This document shows positions 8,524 through 17,037 of a stretch of 64,000 nt of DNA, one piece after another. The DNA is from Arthrobacter sp. TMP15 (GTDB lineage Bacteria; Actinomycetota; Actinomycetes; Actinomycetales; Micrococcaceae). Below the pieces are notes generated by a model. That model did not search any database. It saw nothing but the letters and a program-made list of their open reading frames with translations, and was not told the DNA's origin. How positions within the stretch are numbered: position 1 is the first letter of the stretch; the number at the start of each line of letters is the position of its first letter. The position numbers and the translations under genes were made by a program. The stretch spans positions 1,860,001 through 1,924,000 of the forward strand of contig NZ_CP154262.1 of NCBI RefSeq assembly GCF_039529835.1. The letters are read 5' to 3'.

Positions 8524-8542
8524 AGGTTCCACCTGCGGGCAC
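8513..8542 (+). repeat. Cassette site 6
   Basis: GTCCCGGTGAAG-GTTCC-ACCTGCGGGCACC; core GTT at 8526-8528. It contains the TGA stop of the 53-aa gene. Confidence 0.85.
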
Positions 8543-8705
8543 CGCCGGTAGTCGTGCAGCGCGTGTTTCTACGGCGTCATTTTGCACACATGGACGCGGA
8601 TCCGACGGATATATTGTTTCGGTTAGGCGAGCTTTCGCGGCATCGTAGACTTGGTGGCTGGATTAGGGGGAATTATGTCGTTGACTATATTGGACGGCTC
8701 GCAAG

Positions 8706-10238
8706 GTGCAAGGTGATAGTGAAGTTCAGCCGTCTATTTGGCGACAGACAAGATCCCTTGCCGGAGCACAGTTCCGGGGTGAGCCGGGGTGGGTGAACGC
8801 TCTTGCTTTGCTTGCCACCGTGACGTATTCAATATTGTCGATGCTTCGGTACAGCTCGTTTCGTTCCTCCGGCTACGATCTGGGCATCTTCGACCAAGTT
8901 GTCCGGCAATACTCAGCTTTCATAGGTCCATACAGCGAAATTAAGGGCCTGACCTACAACATTCTCGGTGATCACTTCCACCCCATCATTGCGCTCTTGG
9001 GACCGTTGTATTGGCTCTGGAATGACCCGCGCATGCTGGGTATTGTGCTGGCGGTACTGATGGCTTTATCCATCTACCCGGTGTATCTGTTTGCTGGGGC
9101 GCGCCTGGGCCACTGGGCCGCACTGACCGTATCTGCCGGGTATGTGTTCTGGTGGCCGATCCAGGGGCTGGTGAACTTCGACTTCCACGAAATTGCCTTC
9201 GGCGTTCCCCTGATTGCGTGGATTATTTTCTTCATAGACCGGAACCGGTATGCAACTGTTGCCGTGCTCTCCGTGATCTTGTTGGGGGTTCGGGAGGACA
9301 TGGGCTTCATGGTCATGGCGATCGCCTTAGTGATGGTGGTGCGACGGCGCTGGAAACTTGGACTCGCACTTTTTATCACAGGAGCCGTGGCATACCTGCT
9401 CACAACAGGAAAGATCATCCCGTTCTTCAACCGATCGGCCAGCTTTGGCTATTGGCAGTACACTTCTCTGGGCCCCACTATGGGGGAAGCCTTGGCTTTC
9501 ATGGTGACGCATCCGTTGAACACTCTGTCTATCCTGTTCGACGACGGAACCAAGCGATTCTTATGGGCCGCCTTGTTCTTTCCTTTGGCGCTGCTGCCGC
9601 TCCTGTCACCTTATGTGCTGCTCGCAGCTCCCATTCTTGCCAGCAGGCTCCTGAGCGACCGTCCGGGCACTTGGTCCACGGCGTTTCAATACAACGCCAT
9701 CCTGGCCCCTATCCTGGTCCTTTCCGCCGTGGATGTGCTCGCCAAGATCGCCAAACGGTTTCCCCAACTTCAGGGCGCGAAAGTATGGGTGCCTGCGGCG
9801 TTTGCCGTATCCGTGGCGGTAGGAATTGCTGTTATCCCAGGACTCTTTCCTGTCCATAACGTGGTGAGCGGCAAAGCCTGGCAGTACACCGCCCACATGG
9901 CTGCCCAGCAAAGAGCAGTGAATATGATCCCTTCCGGCGTTTGCGTGGAAGCCGATGACAGGCTGATACCGCACCTGACAAACCGGACCAATGCAGGCAT
10001 GCTCGGCCGACAGGTGGACTATGCTAGTTGGGCCGTCATTGACTTCACGCAAACCGATACTGGAGGGGGTGGCGACGGCAACTTCACCCCGTTTCAGGCT
10101 CTGCAGTTCAAACAAGACTATGGGTTCCGCGTGGTCCATCAAGACGATGGCATCATGGTTCTCTACCGCCCCTATCTGCCTGGCCAAAGCGCCCCAGAAT
10201 TCTGTTCATCGCCTTACCAGTCGGGACGCAACGAATGA
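8706..10238 (+). CDS. DUF2079-type polytopic membrane protein
   Basis: A 510-residue membrane protein with about ten hydrophobic segments. The block SGYDLGIFDQVVRQYSAF (about residues 56-73) and LGDHFHPIIALLGPLYW are hallmarks of the actinobacterial DUF2079 family, which resembles GT-C glycosyltransferases. It may handle polyprenyl-linked sugars, but this is inference. The GTG start at 8706 is tentative. It overlaps the next gene by ATGA (10235-10238), so the two form an operon within a 2.5-kb cassette. Confidence 0.8.
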   Translation: MQGDSEVQPSIWRQTRSLAGAQFRGEPGWVNALALLATVTYSILSMLRYSSFRSSGYDLGIFDQVVRQYSAFIGPYSEIKGLTYNILGDHFHPIIALLGPLYWLWNDPRMLGIVLAVLMALSIYPVYLFAGARLGHWAALTVSAGYVFWWPIQGLVNFDFHEIAFGVPLIAWIIFFIDRNRYATVAVLSVILLGVREDMGFMVMAIALVMVVRRRWKLGLALFITGAVAYLLTTGKIIPFFNRSASFGYWQYTSLGPTMGEALAFMVTHPLNTLSILFDDGTKRFLWAALFFPLALLPLLSPYVLLAAPILASRLLSDRPGTWSTAFQYNAILAPILVLSAVDVLAKIAKRFPQLQGAKVWVPAAFAVSVAVGIAVIPGLFPVHNVVSGKAWQYTAHMAAQQRAVNMIPSGVCVEADDRLIPHLTNRTNAGMLGRQVDYASWAVIDFTQTDTGGGGDGNFTPFQALQFKQDYGFRVVHQDDGIMVLYRPYLPGQSAPEFCSSPYQSGRNE

Positions 10239-10951
10239 AGCCGCAACGAATGAAGCAAAGCACACAAGTTCCACAGCGACCATGGCGTGTTGGACCCTTG
10301 CCCGCCTTAGCCGCTGCCGTCGTCATCTTCCTGCTAAGCGGCTGCGCCACGCAAACACTAGAGCCATTGGACGTCTCCGATGTGCAAGTCCTCACCGTCG
10401 CCGAGCGGTTCTCGGTAGACACAGACGGTACTTACCATGGCTGGTGGGACCAGTCTCAGCTACCCGGAAAGCCCACAAACCTCATCATTTTCAGCACGAA
10501 ACAAAACAAGGTTATTCAACGCATCGGCACCCCGCCGGAACTTACAGCAGATAACTACAGCTTCTTGCGCAGCTCACGATGGGCCAACAACGTCATCATC
10601 GTGTTGGACCCAGCACGCAACCGGACCCTAGAGACCTTTGCCGTGGACCTGGACGGCAACCCCACCACTGGACCCGTCCGCGTGATAACCATCGACGGCT
10701 ATGAGGGGTGGTGGAACTCGACGCCTGAAAACGGCGATCTGAGGAGATTGCCCAATGAGACGGTCGCGGTAAACACCCGCTCCAATAAAGTTGTTGACGG
10801 ATACAACCGCACCACAAAAAGTACGAAAATCAGCTACACCGTCCACCCAAACCCGGCATGGCCACAAGAATCCGTCATCATCATCGATACGGCCACCAAC
10901 AAAATCGTCGACAGCTTCCCCGTGGATGAGAACGGTAACCCCAAAAACTAA
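10235..10951 (+). CDS. Lipoprotein with internally duplicated domain
   Basis: A 238-residue protein with a basic N-terminus, a hydrophobic segment and a lipobox LLSGC (Cys at about residue 37), so it should be lipid-anchored outside the membrane. The mature part is two repeats of one domain: YHGWWDQ...NKVIQRIG, NVIIVLDPARNR...DLDGNPT, and then YEGWWNS...NKVVDG, SVIIIDTATNKIVDSFPVDENGNP. No known domain is recognised. It is translationally coupled to the DUF2079 membrane protein and probably works with it at the cell surface. Confidence 0.75.
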   Translation: MKPQRMKQSTQVPQRPWRVGPLPALAAAVVIFLLSGCATQTLEPLDVSDVQVLTVAERFSVDTDGTYHGWWDQSQLPGKPTNLIIFSTKQNKVIQRIGTPPELTADNYSFLRSSRWANNVIIVLDPARNRTLETFAVDLDGNPTTGPVRVITIDGYEGWWNSTPENGDLRRLPNETVAVNTRSNKVVDGYNRTTKSTKISYTVHPNPAWPQESVIIIDTATNKIVDSFPVDENGNPKN

Positions 10952-10994
10952 AACTACACATAGATAGCTGCTCTCAGCTGATCCAACACTTGCA

Positions 10995-11024
10995 TGTTCC
11001 GCAGGGCGTTCCCTATCGGGCAAG
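10995..11024 (+). repeat. Cassette site 7
   Basis: TGTTCCGCAGGGC-GTTCC-CTATCGGGCAAG; core GTT at 11008-11010. The left arm matches the reverse complement of the cassette start after site 6. Confidence 0.8.
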
Positions 11025-11081
11025 CGCCTGCACAACTAGCTAGTTCGACATCCCGCCTGAATCACTTGTCATCCGCCCCTG

Positions 11082-11672
11082 TCAGGCCACGACAAGAGGT
11101 GGCTCGTCTCTCGGTGCGTCACGGAGCTGGCCCAAGGCACTGCTCCAGCTCAATAGTTGGTCAAGCATTTGATTCGCGGTTCCCACGTGGTGTTCCCCGG
11201 GAGCCAGCCTGTCCATTTCTACGAAATCCGCGAAGAGGGACAGGGCGACCTGCGCCCGGACATCGGCGAGCATCAGTTCTGCGGAGATGGTCCGCAGGTG
11301 TTCAACGGCCCGGGCACCGCCCAGTAGCCCGTAGCCAACGAAGCCAACGGCTTTGTTGTGCCACTCCCCAAAAAGGTAGTCCAGGGCGTCCTTCAGGGCC
11401 CCCGGAATTGAGTGGTTGTATTCGGGGGTGACGATGATGAACCCGTCGCAGGAGGCGACCGCTTGGGACCATGCGCGCGTGTGGGCGTGTCCGTACGGTT
11501 TCCCCATGGCTGCGGGGATCGCTTCGTTCAGGTGCGGAAGGTTGTAGTCGAGCAGGTCCAGCAGGACGAAGCCGTGTCCTTGGCGCTGATCTGCAATGGT
11601 TTTCATCCATTTGGCTACCATGATGGATCGACGTCCCGGGCGGGTGCTGCCTACGATAATTCCGATTTTCAT
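11082..11672 (-). CDS. NADPH-dependent FMN reductase family protein
   Basis: A 196-residue flavodoxin-like protein starting MKIGIIVGSTRPGRRS, with the FMN-phosphate loop at GSTRPGR and the family block IIVTPEYNHSIPGALKDALDYLF (about residues 78-100) followed by VGFVGYG. A longer upstream frame exists, but AAGGA precedes this start. Members reduce flavins, quinones, azo dyes or metals. It is the last gene of a minus-strand operon with the MFS and DsbA-like genes, opposite a MerR regulator, which suggests an inducible detoxification unit. Confidence 0.88.
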   Translation of the reverse strand: MKIGIIVGSTRPGRRSIMVAKWMKTIADQRQGHGFVLLDLLDYNLPHLNEAIPAAMGKPYGHAHTRAWSQAVASCDGFIIVTPEYNHSIPGALKDALDYLFGEWHNKAVGFVGYGLLGGARAVEHLRTISAELMLADVRAQVALSLFADFVEMDRLAPGEHHVGTANQMLDQLLSWSSALGQLRDAPRDEPPLVVA

Positions 11673-11706
11673 TGGGTTCCTTGCTTTGCAGAAGTGTGGC
11701 GGTCGG

Positions 11707-12300
11707 TCAGTGAAGCAGGTGTGCGAGCGTGCTTTTGTTTTGCATCCCCTTGAGCGTCGTGCCGTCTTCCCAGAGAAGGACGGGCACCCCGGAGATTTTC
11801 TTTTCGCGGACGAACTCGAGCGAGTCGCGGACAAACCGTGTGCTCTCATCCTGGGTCAGCTCAACGCCGAGTCCCCGTGCGGTGGTCGTGAGGAATGTGG
11901 GGTCGGCGATGTTCTCGCCCTCGCTGAAGTGCGCCCGGAATAACGCCCGGACCATGGATGGGCCGCGCCCGGCTTGGCTTGCGTCGTAGATCGCCCGATG
12001 GGCGTCGAAGGTGTTGGAGTGGATGCCGTTTTCATAATCGAGGGTGATTCCTTCCTGCACGGCGATGGCCCGCACGCGATCGTTCTCGGCGTCCACGCCG
12101 GGTCCAAACCGTTCATGGAGCACGCGGATGAGGGGCTCGCCGGTCGTTGTCGCTGAGGGGTCGAGTTGGTGCGGCAGGAAGCCGAGCGGGTAGGTATCTG
12201 GATCCCGGTCTTTGTCGGTGATCACGCTGGCCACACGCTCGAAGGCGATGTAAGACCAGGCGCAGGCGACATCAATGATGAGGGAAGGCTTGGGTGTCAT
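11707..12300 (-). CDS. DsbA/FrnE-family thioredoxin-fold protein with altered active site
   Basis: A 197-residue protein starting MTPKPSLIIDVACAWSYIAF, matching the FrnE/DSBA oxidoreductase family. Where FrnE proteins normally have CPWC, this one has CAWS, so the second redox Cys is missing. The C-terminal cis-Pro region (ISGVPVLLWEDG) and the final family motif are intact. It may use a monothiol or glutathione/mycothiol-transferase-like mechanism (inference). The start overlaps the MFS stop by ATGA (12297-12300). Confidence 0.8.
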   Translation of the reverse strand: MTPKPSLIIDVACAWSYIAFERVASVITDKDRDPDTYPLGFLPHQLDPSATTTGEPLIRVLHERFGPGVDAENDRVRAIAVQEGITLDYENGIHSNTFDAHRAIYDASQAGRGPSMVRALFRAHFSEGENIADPTFLTTTARGLGVELTQDESTRFVRDSLEFVREKKISGVPVLLWEDGTTLKGMQNKSTLAHLLH

Positions 12301-13523
12301 AATTTTTTGGCCTTCTTTCGTGGGAGGGATTGCCGAATCTTCGCAGTGGAGAGGATCAGGACGGCGATGGTCGCCACCAGGGAGAGGACCGCCGCGGCGA
12401 GAAAAGCCTGGGCGGTGCCGCCTCCCCGAATGACGATCTCCGCAATGAGTGGTGAGGTGAATTGCCCCAGGAACATGGCGGAGATCAACGCGCCGATCGA
12501 GCGCGCCCGATTCGCGGACGAGGTGTTGACCGACATCCACGAATTGAGGTTTGGCATGACGAGTCCGACGCCGAGGGCCGAGATCGTCAGGCCCGCCAAG
12601 ACCTGGGCGATGGCCTCGGAGGTGCCGACCGTTGTCATGCCGGCAGCCATCAGCACCATGCTGAGCATCGCGACGTTGCGGAATCCCAGACGGGAAACCT
12701 GGCGATAGCTCAAGCTGGCGAGGGCCTGGACCAGGACCATCCACCCGATCACCAAGCCCGTGGTCGAGGACTCAGCGTCCATCTTCCCAAGCAGGAAAGG
12801 CAGTTGAGTCGGCACGACATAGAAGACAACCTGGATCACAAAGGCCAGCACCACGATGCCTGAAATCAGGCCCGGTGCACTGGGGTTCTGCCCCTCCCGT
12901 TGCCCGGCGTTGAGTTGTGGCAACGGAGGAGGGTCGGTGACTTTCCGCGCGACAAGGATGGCGACCGGCAGCGACAGGAGATACACGGCGAAAGACGCAT
13001 TCCAGCTAATGGCGGCCAGCGCGCCGCCCAGGGACAGGAACACCGCCCCGCCCAGCCCGCTCGCAGCGGCCTGAAAGCCAAACATTCGGGACCGTCGCTC
13101 GCCCGTGAACCATTCGGAGATCAGCGCGGTTGAAGAGGTCATGGCACCGGCCACAGCGACACCGAGAATCGCGCGGGACACCATGAGCGCCGTCAGATCA
13201 TCGATCCACAATCCCGCTGATCCCGCGACCGCATAGAGCACGACGGAGGCCTTGAGCACCAGGGACCGACTGAACCGGTCGTTGAGCCAGCCCAGGACCG
13301 GGGCGGAGACGGCTATGGACAGCTCAGTGATGGTGACAACGAGTTTGACCAAGAAGCCGGAATTCTCGACCTCAGAGAAGTAGTCGGCCATTTTCGGCAG
13401 CGCTGGGGAGATCGTTGCTCCGGCCATGACGGTGAGCATGCTCGCTGCAATTAGTGCCACAGACCCGCCGGTGAGGGGTTCTCGGCACTCGTGGATGGTC
13501 TCAAGCTGGTTGCGTTCGGTCAT
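12297..13523 (-). CDS. MFS transporter
   Basis: A 408-residue major facilitator protein with about twelve hydrophobic segments. The motif-A-like loop GWLNDRFSRSLVLKASVVLY after TM2 (about residues 79-98) and the repeat-related loop in the second half are visible. It begins the operon that continues with the DsbA-like and FMN-reductase genes. A MerR-type promoter with a 19-bp spacer lies directly upstream. It probably exports a toxic compound that is sensed by the divergent MerR protein. Confidence 0.87.
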   Translation of the reverse strand: MTERNQLETIHECREPLTGGSVALIAASMLTVMAGATISPALPKMADYFSEVENSGFLVKLVVTITELSIAVSAPVLGWLNDRFSRSLVLKASVVLYAVAGSAGLWIDDLTALMVSRAILGVAVAGAMTSSTALISEWFTGERRSRMFGFQAAASGLGGAVFLSLGGALAAISWNASFAVYLLSLPVAILVARKVTDPPPLPQLNAGQREGQNPSAPGLISGIVVLAFVIQVVFYVVPTQLPFLLGKMDAESSTTGLVIGWMVLVQALASLSYRQVSRLGFRNVAMLSMVLMAAGMTTVGTSEAIAQVLAGLTISALGVGLVMPNLNSWMSVNTSSANRARSIGALISAMFLGQFTSPLIAEIVIRGGGTAQAFLAAAVLSLVATIAVLILSTAKIRQSLPRKKAKKL

Positions 13524-13529
13524 GCAGCG

Positions 13530-13560
13530 ATGCTAAGACTTGAACAAAGGTTGAAGTCAA
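13530..13560 (-). promoter_or_regulatory. MerR-type promoter with 19-bp spacer driving MFS operon
   Basis: On the minus strand TTGACT (13555-13560) and TAGCAT (13530-13535) are separated by exactly 19 bp, the over-long spacing known for MerR-activated promoters. The spacer holds the inverted repeat ACTTCAAC-CTTT-GTTCAAGT with one mismatch. Only about six bases separate the -10 box from the MFS start codon, so the transcript may be leaderless. Confidence 0.75.
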
Positions 13561-13581
13561 CTAAAGAGGTGCAACGGAACA

Positions 13582-13962
13582 ATGGCAACAAAGTCCATGA
13601 CGGTTTCAGACCTGGCCCACGCCAGCAAGGTGAATGCGTCGGCCGTGCGCTTTTACGACAAGCATGGCCTGATCTCCGGTGAACGAACCTCCGGGAATCA
13701 ACGCCGCTTCAGTGAAGAAGATGCCTGCCGGATCAAGGTGATTCGAGTCGCCCAACGCGTGGGCATGTCCGTGACCGAAATTTCTGAGCTGCTGATGAGC
13801 CTTCCACCTGAGCCGTCCCCGGCGGACTGGGCCATCGTTGGCACCAGACTTCGCGCTGCCGCCCAGGAACGCATCGATGAGCTCAACCATGCACTCGACG
13901 ACCTGACAGGACCCGTGCAGCTGTGCGAGGTCAGCAGCGTCGTGGCCTCACCCGTCATGTAG
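13582..13962 (+). CDS. MerR family transcriptional regulator
   Basis: A 126-residue MerR protein. The N-terminal winged helix reads TVSDLAHASKVNASAVRFYDKHGLI, followed by RTSGNQRRFSEEDACRIKVIRVAQRVGMSV. The arrangement resembles SoxR (with the typical W..RL..LP spacing), but the C-terminal iron-sulfur Cys cluster is absent; only one Cys remains (QLCEV). It is divergent from the MFS operon, whose promoter has the expected operator, and belongs to the same 3.1-kb cassette. Confidence 0.88.
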   Translation: MATKSMTVSDLAHASKVNASAVRFYDKHGLISGERTSGNQRRFSEEDACRIKVIRVAQRVGMSVTEISELLMSLPPEPSPADWAIVGTRLRAAAQERIDELNHALDDLTGPVQLCEVSSVVASPVM

Positions 13963-14100
13963 CTCATCCCCTATGAAGGGAACAGGCTGCAAATGACGCG
14001 TCCATGGTCGAGCACCGGCCCCAAAGACAAGCTGTCCAGACGACAAGGAACCAGGCAGCTGCACGCGTCAGTGACAGGATCTCCCCTACGCCAAGTGATG

Positions 14101-14130
14101 CATCCCGCAGATGGTTCCCCTTTGAGGAAC
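14101..14130 (+). repeat. Cassette site 8
   Basis: CATCCCGCAGATG-GTTCC-CCTTTGAGGAACC; core GTT at 14114-14116. Confidence 0.82.
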
Positions 14131-14144
14131 CATTCAAAGACTAG

Positions 14145-14516
14145 TTACCTTGTGTCGGCAGTTATCGCCAGAGGCTTCATGGCTGCTTCCACGCGTTCCG
14201 GAATCATCGTGACGCGAGGAGTGAGATCTTCCCCGGGGAAGGTGTCGTCGATGCAAGCACGCCAGAACTCCATGTGCTTTTCATCAAGCCAGTGCTCCGA
14301 TTGCTCAACACCGGAACCGTCTTCACCCTGGACGCTGTACCAATACAGGTAGTCAATTCCATCGATCGTCTCCGAGAAGATCGTCTCAACGTACATCTGC
14401 TCGGGCTCAAGTGTCTCTCGAACTGCGGCAGCATTCGCGTTCAGGAATTGCATCCACTCCTCGACGCTGCTCTGTGCGTTCTCGCGGACTCGGAAACGGG
14501 TTAGTTCAGTCTTCAT
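14145..14516 (-). CDS. DUF6176-like small protein
   Basis: A 123-residue protein with start MKTELTRFRVRENAQSSVEEW, continuing with a MYVETIFSE strand, YLYWYSVQGEDG and a C-terminal WRACIDDTFPGEDLTPRVTMIP. The pattern resembles the DUF6176 ferredoxin-like (dimeric alpha/beta barrel) proteins, recalled from memory. It lies against the site orientation as the only gene of cassette 14115-14570. The IS copy has landed 59 bp upstream of its start and may have disturbed its promoter. Confidence 0.6.
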   Translation of the reverse strand: MKTELTRFRVRENAQSSVEEWMQFLNANAAAVRETLEPEQMYVETIFSETIDGIDYLYWYSVQGEDGSGVEQSEHWLDEKHMEFWRACIDDTFPGEDLTPRVTMIPERVEAAMKPLAITADTR

Positions 14517-14556
14517 TTGTCCATAGTGCCGGGTTCGTACCGCGAAACTCAAAATG

Positions 14557-14574
14557 ATTCCCAGTCAGGGTTCC
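14557..14574 (+). repeat. Cassette site 9, left half (interrupted by IS copy 1)
   Basis: GATTCCCAGTCAGGGTTCC up to the IS end; core GTT at 14570-14572. The right half beyond the IS (15793 on) has a different core (GGGTG), so it comes from another site. Confidence 0.75.
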
Positions 14575-15792
14575 TTGGGTTCTTGCGGTGATTGCAACAC
14601 TTAGTGAATGAGTGTTGCTATGGCGAACTATTCAATCCTTTTCCGGCCGGATCTATTGCAGGTCTTTTGGGCAGGGATGCAGGCAGGTGATTTCATCACT
14701 GATGCCGTTATTCCGATCAATACCAGTAGGCGTACCGGGCGCACTGTTCTGGCTAACGCTGGTGGTGTGCGGCCCCGCCGCGGCAGGAATTTAAAGGGCC
14801 GTTGCCTGACCTTCACTCAGCGTGAAGAGATCGCGATTCTCCGTGCCCAGGGACAGTCCTTGAGAGCGATTGGGGAGGTTATTGGCCGGTCTGCCTCGAC
14901 GGTATCCAGGGAGTTGAGACGCAACACGAAACCCGGCACCGCCTACCGGGCAACCTCGGCCCACATGCTCGCCTACGAGCGTGCCAGCCGGCCGAAACCG
15001 GCCAAACTCCACACGAACATAGCCCTGCGTACAGTGGTGGAAGCGGACCTTGCCAAGAAGTATTCACCGGAACAAATCGCAGGACGATTACGCGTCCAGT
15101 TCCCCAACGAAGAGGAGATGCGGGTGTCACCGGAGACTATTTACCAATCCCTGTACGTCCAGTCCAGGGGCGCCTTGAATCGGGATCTGGTCGCGTGTTT
15201 ACGCACTGGGCGGGCCGTGCGGCGCCCCTCCCGCAAGACCGGGCAGCGTAAGAATCGGATCCCGGGAATGATCAATATTTCCCATCGCCCACCCGAAGTG
15301 GAAGACCGTGCCGTGCCAGGACATTGGGAAGGGGATTTGATCATTGGCAAGGGTAACCAGACCGCTATTGGGACCCTGGTGGAACGCAACACCAACTACA
15401 CGATGCTCGTTCACTTACCCCAGGGGTACAAAGCTGAGCAGATGCGGGAGGCATTGACCGCAAAGATCAAAACACTCCCGCAAGCACTGCGACATTCCCT
15501 GACCTGGGATCAAGGCATTGAAATGCAGGACTGGAAAACCGTGAAGATTGATACGGGCATCGAGATCTACTTTTGCGACCCGCATTCGCCCTGGCAGCGT
15601 GGTATCAACGAGAACACAAATGGACTGCTGCGCCAGTATTTCCCCAAAGGCACTGATTTGAGCATCCACAGTGCCCAGGATCTTGACTGGGTCGCCGCTG
15701 AACTCAACGACAGACCACGCAAACGACTAGAGTTCAAGAAACCGATCGAACTGATCGAACCCCTCCTGTTGCAATGACCGCCAGAATCCGCC
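14575..15792 (+). mobile_element. IS30-family insertion sequence, copy 1 (1218 bp)
   Basis: Ends TTGGGTTCTTGCGGTGATTG... and the reverse complement of ...CCGCCAGAATCCGCC form imperfect terminal inverted repeats of about 24 bp. Just inside the left end lies a GCAACAC / GTGTTGC palindrome. The left flank GTTCC and right flank GGGTG do not match, whereas four other copies have perfect 5-bp duplications. The likeliest explanation is recombination between two directly repeated copies, with loss of the cassettes between them. Confidence 0.92.
14608..15777 (+). CDS. IS30-family transposase, copy 1
   Basis: A 389-residue DDE transposase. It has an HTH_38-type domain (LTFTQREEIAILRAQGQSL, then IGEVIGRSASTVSRELRRN, about residues 70-110) and an rve/DDE core with HWEGDLIIGKGN (first Asp, about 241), TWDQG (second Asp) and INENTNGLLRQYFPKGTDL (catalytic Glu), the standard IS30 arrangement. 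All key residues are intact, so it should be active. The other copies in the window are almost identical, which points to recent spread. Confidence 0.95.
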   Translation: MSVAMANYSILFRPDLLQVFWAGMQAGDFITDAVIPINTSRRTGRTVLANAGGVRPRRGRNLKGRCLTFTQREEIAILRAQGQSLRAIGEVIGRSASTVSRELRRNTKPGTAYRATSAHMLAYERASRPKPAKLHTNIALRTVVEADLAKKYSPEQIAGRLRVQFPNEEEMRVSPETIYQSLYVQSRGALNRDLVACLRTGRAVRRPSRKTGQRKNRIPGMINISHRPPEVEDRAVPGHWEGDLIIGKGNQTAIGTLVERNTNYTMLVHLPQGYKAEQMREALTAKIKTLPQALRHSLTWDQGIEMQDWKTVKIDTGIEIYFCDPHSPWQRGINENTNGLLRQYFPKGTDLSIHSAQDLDWVAAELNDRPRKRLEFKKPIELIEPLLLQ

Positions 15793-15812
15793 GGGTGCTC
15801 ACCGGGCATTAA
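15793..15812 (+). repeat. Right half of a cassette site abutting IS copy 1
   Basis: GGGTGCTCACCGGGCATTAA is a right arm with a divergent core. Its reverse complement (ATGCCCGGTGAGCA) pairs with the end arm at site 10 (CGCTCCGGTGGAGG), defining a gene-less mini-cassette of about 105 bp between 15797 and 15900. I see no gene in 15813-15885. Confidence 0.6.
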
Positions 15813-15885
15813 GTCGGGCGGGGTATACGCGAATGTGACACCTGCGGAACCACGTTGTTTCGAAGATTTCCGGAGTCGTCTGCAC

Positions 15886-15916
15886 ACGCTCCGGTGGAGG
15901 ACCGTCTTGCGGGACG
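15886..15916 (+). repeat. Cassette site 10 (AC-core variant)
   Basis: GCTCCGGTGGAGG-ACCG-TCTTGCGGGACG; the exchange position falls after G15900, with ACC in place of TTC. The right arm pairs with the end arm at site 11. Confidence 0.65.
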
Positions 15917-16000
15917 AGTTGCTAATGTCTACGAGGAACCGTCAAACAGGATGTTTCCGAGGTAGATTCCGATCTAGAAGAAGTCCGGTCGTGGCCTTAG

Positions 16001-16672
16001 CTATCCGCTGACTATCGAGATATTCGGGCCGAGATCTACTCGGGATTTCCCCGCCAGCGGTTCGATCTGAACGGTGAGGGGCCCGCGAGCCGGCTTGGAT
16101 ACCTTGGTGGGGAACCAGAGCCGTTCCTGCTGCACAACGATCAGGAGTCCATCGTGGCTGCCCATCGAGGTGAAGGTGCTGGACCGATCGTAGTAGGTGG
16201 GGATGGCCAACTCTTCGGAGAGCGTGGCCACAGTGTCCAGCACGTCGTCTACACCAATCCCGACTTCGCTGATGGACAGCATGTGCGGGCTTTCGCCCGT
16301 GCCGGGAACCGTGGACGCATCGGCGTCGCGGGCGATGTACTCCAGGATGATTCCTTCGGGTCCCAATAAATACAGGGAACGGGATTTCCACTCTTTCGAA
16401 CCGAGGATGACCTCCGAGCCGTCTGCCTGGAGCAGGGAGACACGACGGGCCAACCACGTGTGGGCCAGTTCAAACTCCGAGGGAGGGACTCCGAAGGCGA
16501 GGTGATGGACACCGTCAAAACTCTCCCCGGTACTCAGCCTCAGTCGGCTGGAGCCGATGGTGACCTCCGCGCCAGCGGGTGTCGCTTCGACAGGCAGCAG
16601 AAGAACGTCGCGGTAGAACTGCACGGCCTTTTCGAGGTCGCGGACGGTGATGGAGACGTTGAGGATTTTCAT
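16001..16672 (-). CDS. VOC superfamily (glyoxalase-like) protein, two-module
   Basis: A 223-residue protein starting MKILNVSITVRDLEKAVQFYRDVL, the typical vicinal-oxygen-chelate start. A second module covers residues about 130-200 (SISEVGIGVDDVLDTV...). Metal-ligand candidates are His in VHHLAFGV and Glu in IILEYIA. It may act as a dioxygenase, lyase or drug-binding protein; no substrate is indicated. It is encoded opposite a SoxR-like regulator in one 1.7-kb cassette, suggesting a role in oxidative or drug stress. Confidence 0.8.
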   Translation of the reverse strand: MKILNVSITVRDLEKAVQFYRDVLLLPVEATPAGAEVTIGSSRLRLSTGESFDGVHHLAFGVPPSEFELAHTWLARRVSLLQADGSEVILGSKEWKSRSLYLLGPEGIILEYIARDADASTVPGTGESPHMLSISEVGIGVDDVLDTVATLSEELAIPTYYDRSSTFTSMGSHDGLLIVVQQERLWFPTKVSKPARGPLTVQIEPLAGKSRVDLGPNISIVSG

Positions 16673-17016
16673 TCCGGAACTTCCTTCTCTTGGAAATGGG
16701 TCCTAGCAGGATGCGTGCGGGGTCAGATGATTCTCGAGCCAAAACTTCCGGCCATCAGCATCTGGGGTGATTCGTGTGGCCGCGCGATGCTCGCCGTCCG
16801 ACTTGGGGCTGTTCCTTCGCGGAGCCGTTTCCTCAGGAGCCTCAATCTTCGGCGTTGTTCGCGGGCGGAGTTTGCGCTCTGCACTAAAGCTTGTTCCCCG
16901 TCCCCCGTAGTGGTGGCTTCGCATTCGCCGTGGATCGATATGGCAGTCATAGTTTTCCTTGTGTTCGAGGGCGTACGCACCATGGAACTAGGTAAAGCTA
17001 GCTTGAGGTCAAGCCG
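16673..17016. other. Intergenic region, possible degraded gene
   Basis: 344 bp between the divergent VOC and MerR genes. Open frames on the minus strand have implausible composition and none has a good start. Segments such as RKFWLENHLTPHAS look like a decayed coding remnant, but no family can be named. A palindromic AGCTTGAGGTCAAGC around 16998-17012 may be the operator of the MerR/SoxR-like protein. Confidence 0.4.
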
Positions 17017-17037
17017 GTGGCATGCAAACATGAGCAC

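Noticed and set aside
15886-16000. A second minus-oriented site near 15841 (GTGGTTCCGCAGGTGTC in reverse)
   Set aside because: It has a GTTCC core but no left arm, and the arms of neighbouring sites already pair without it.
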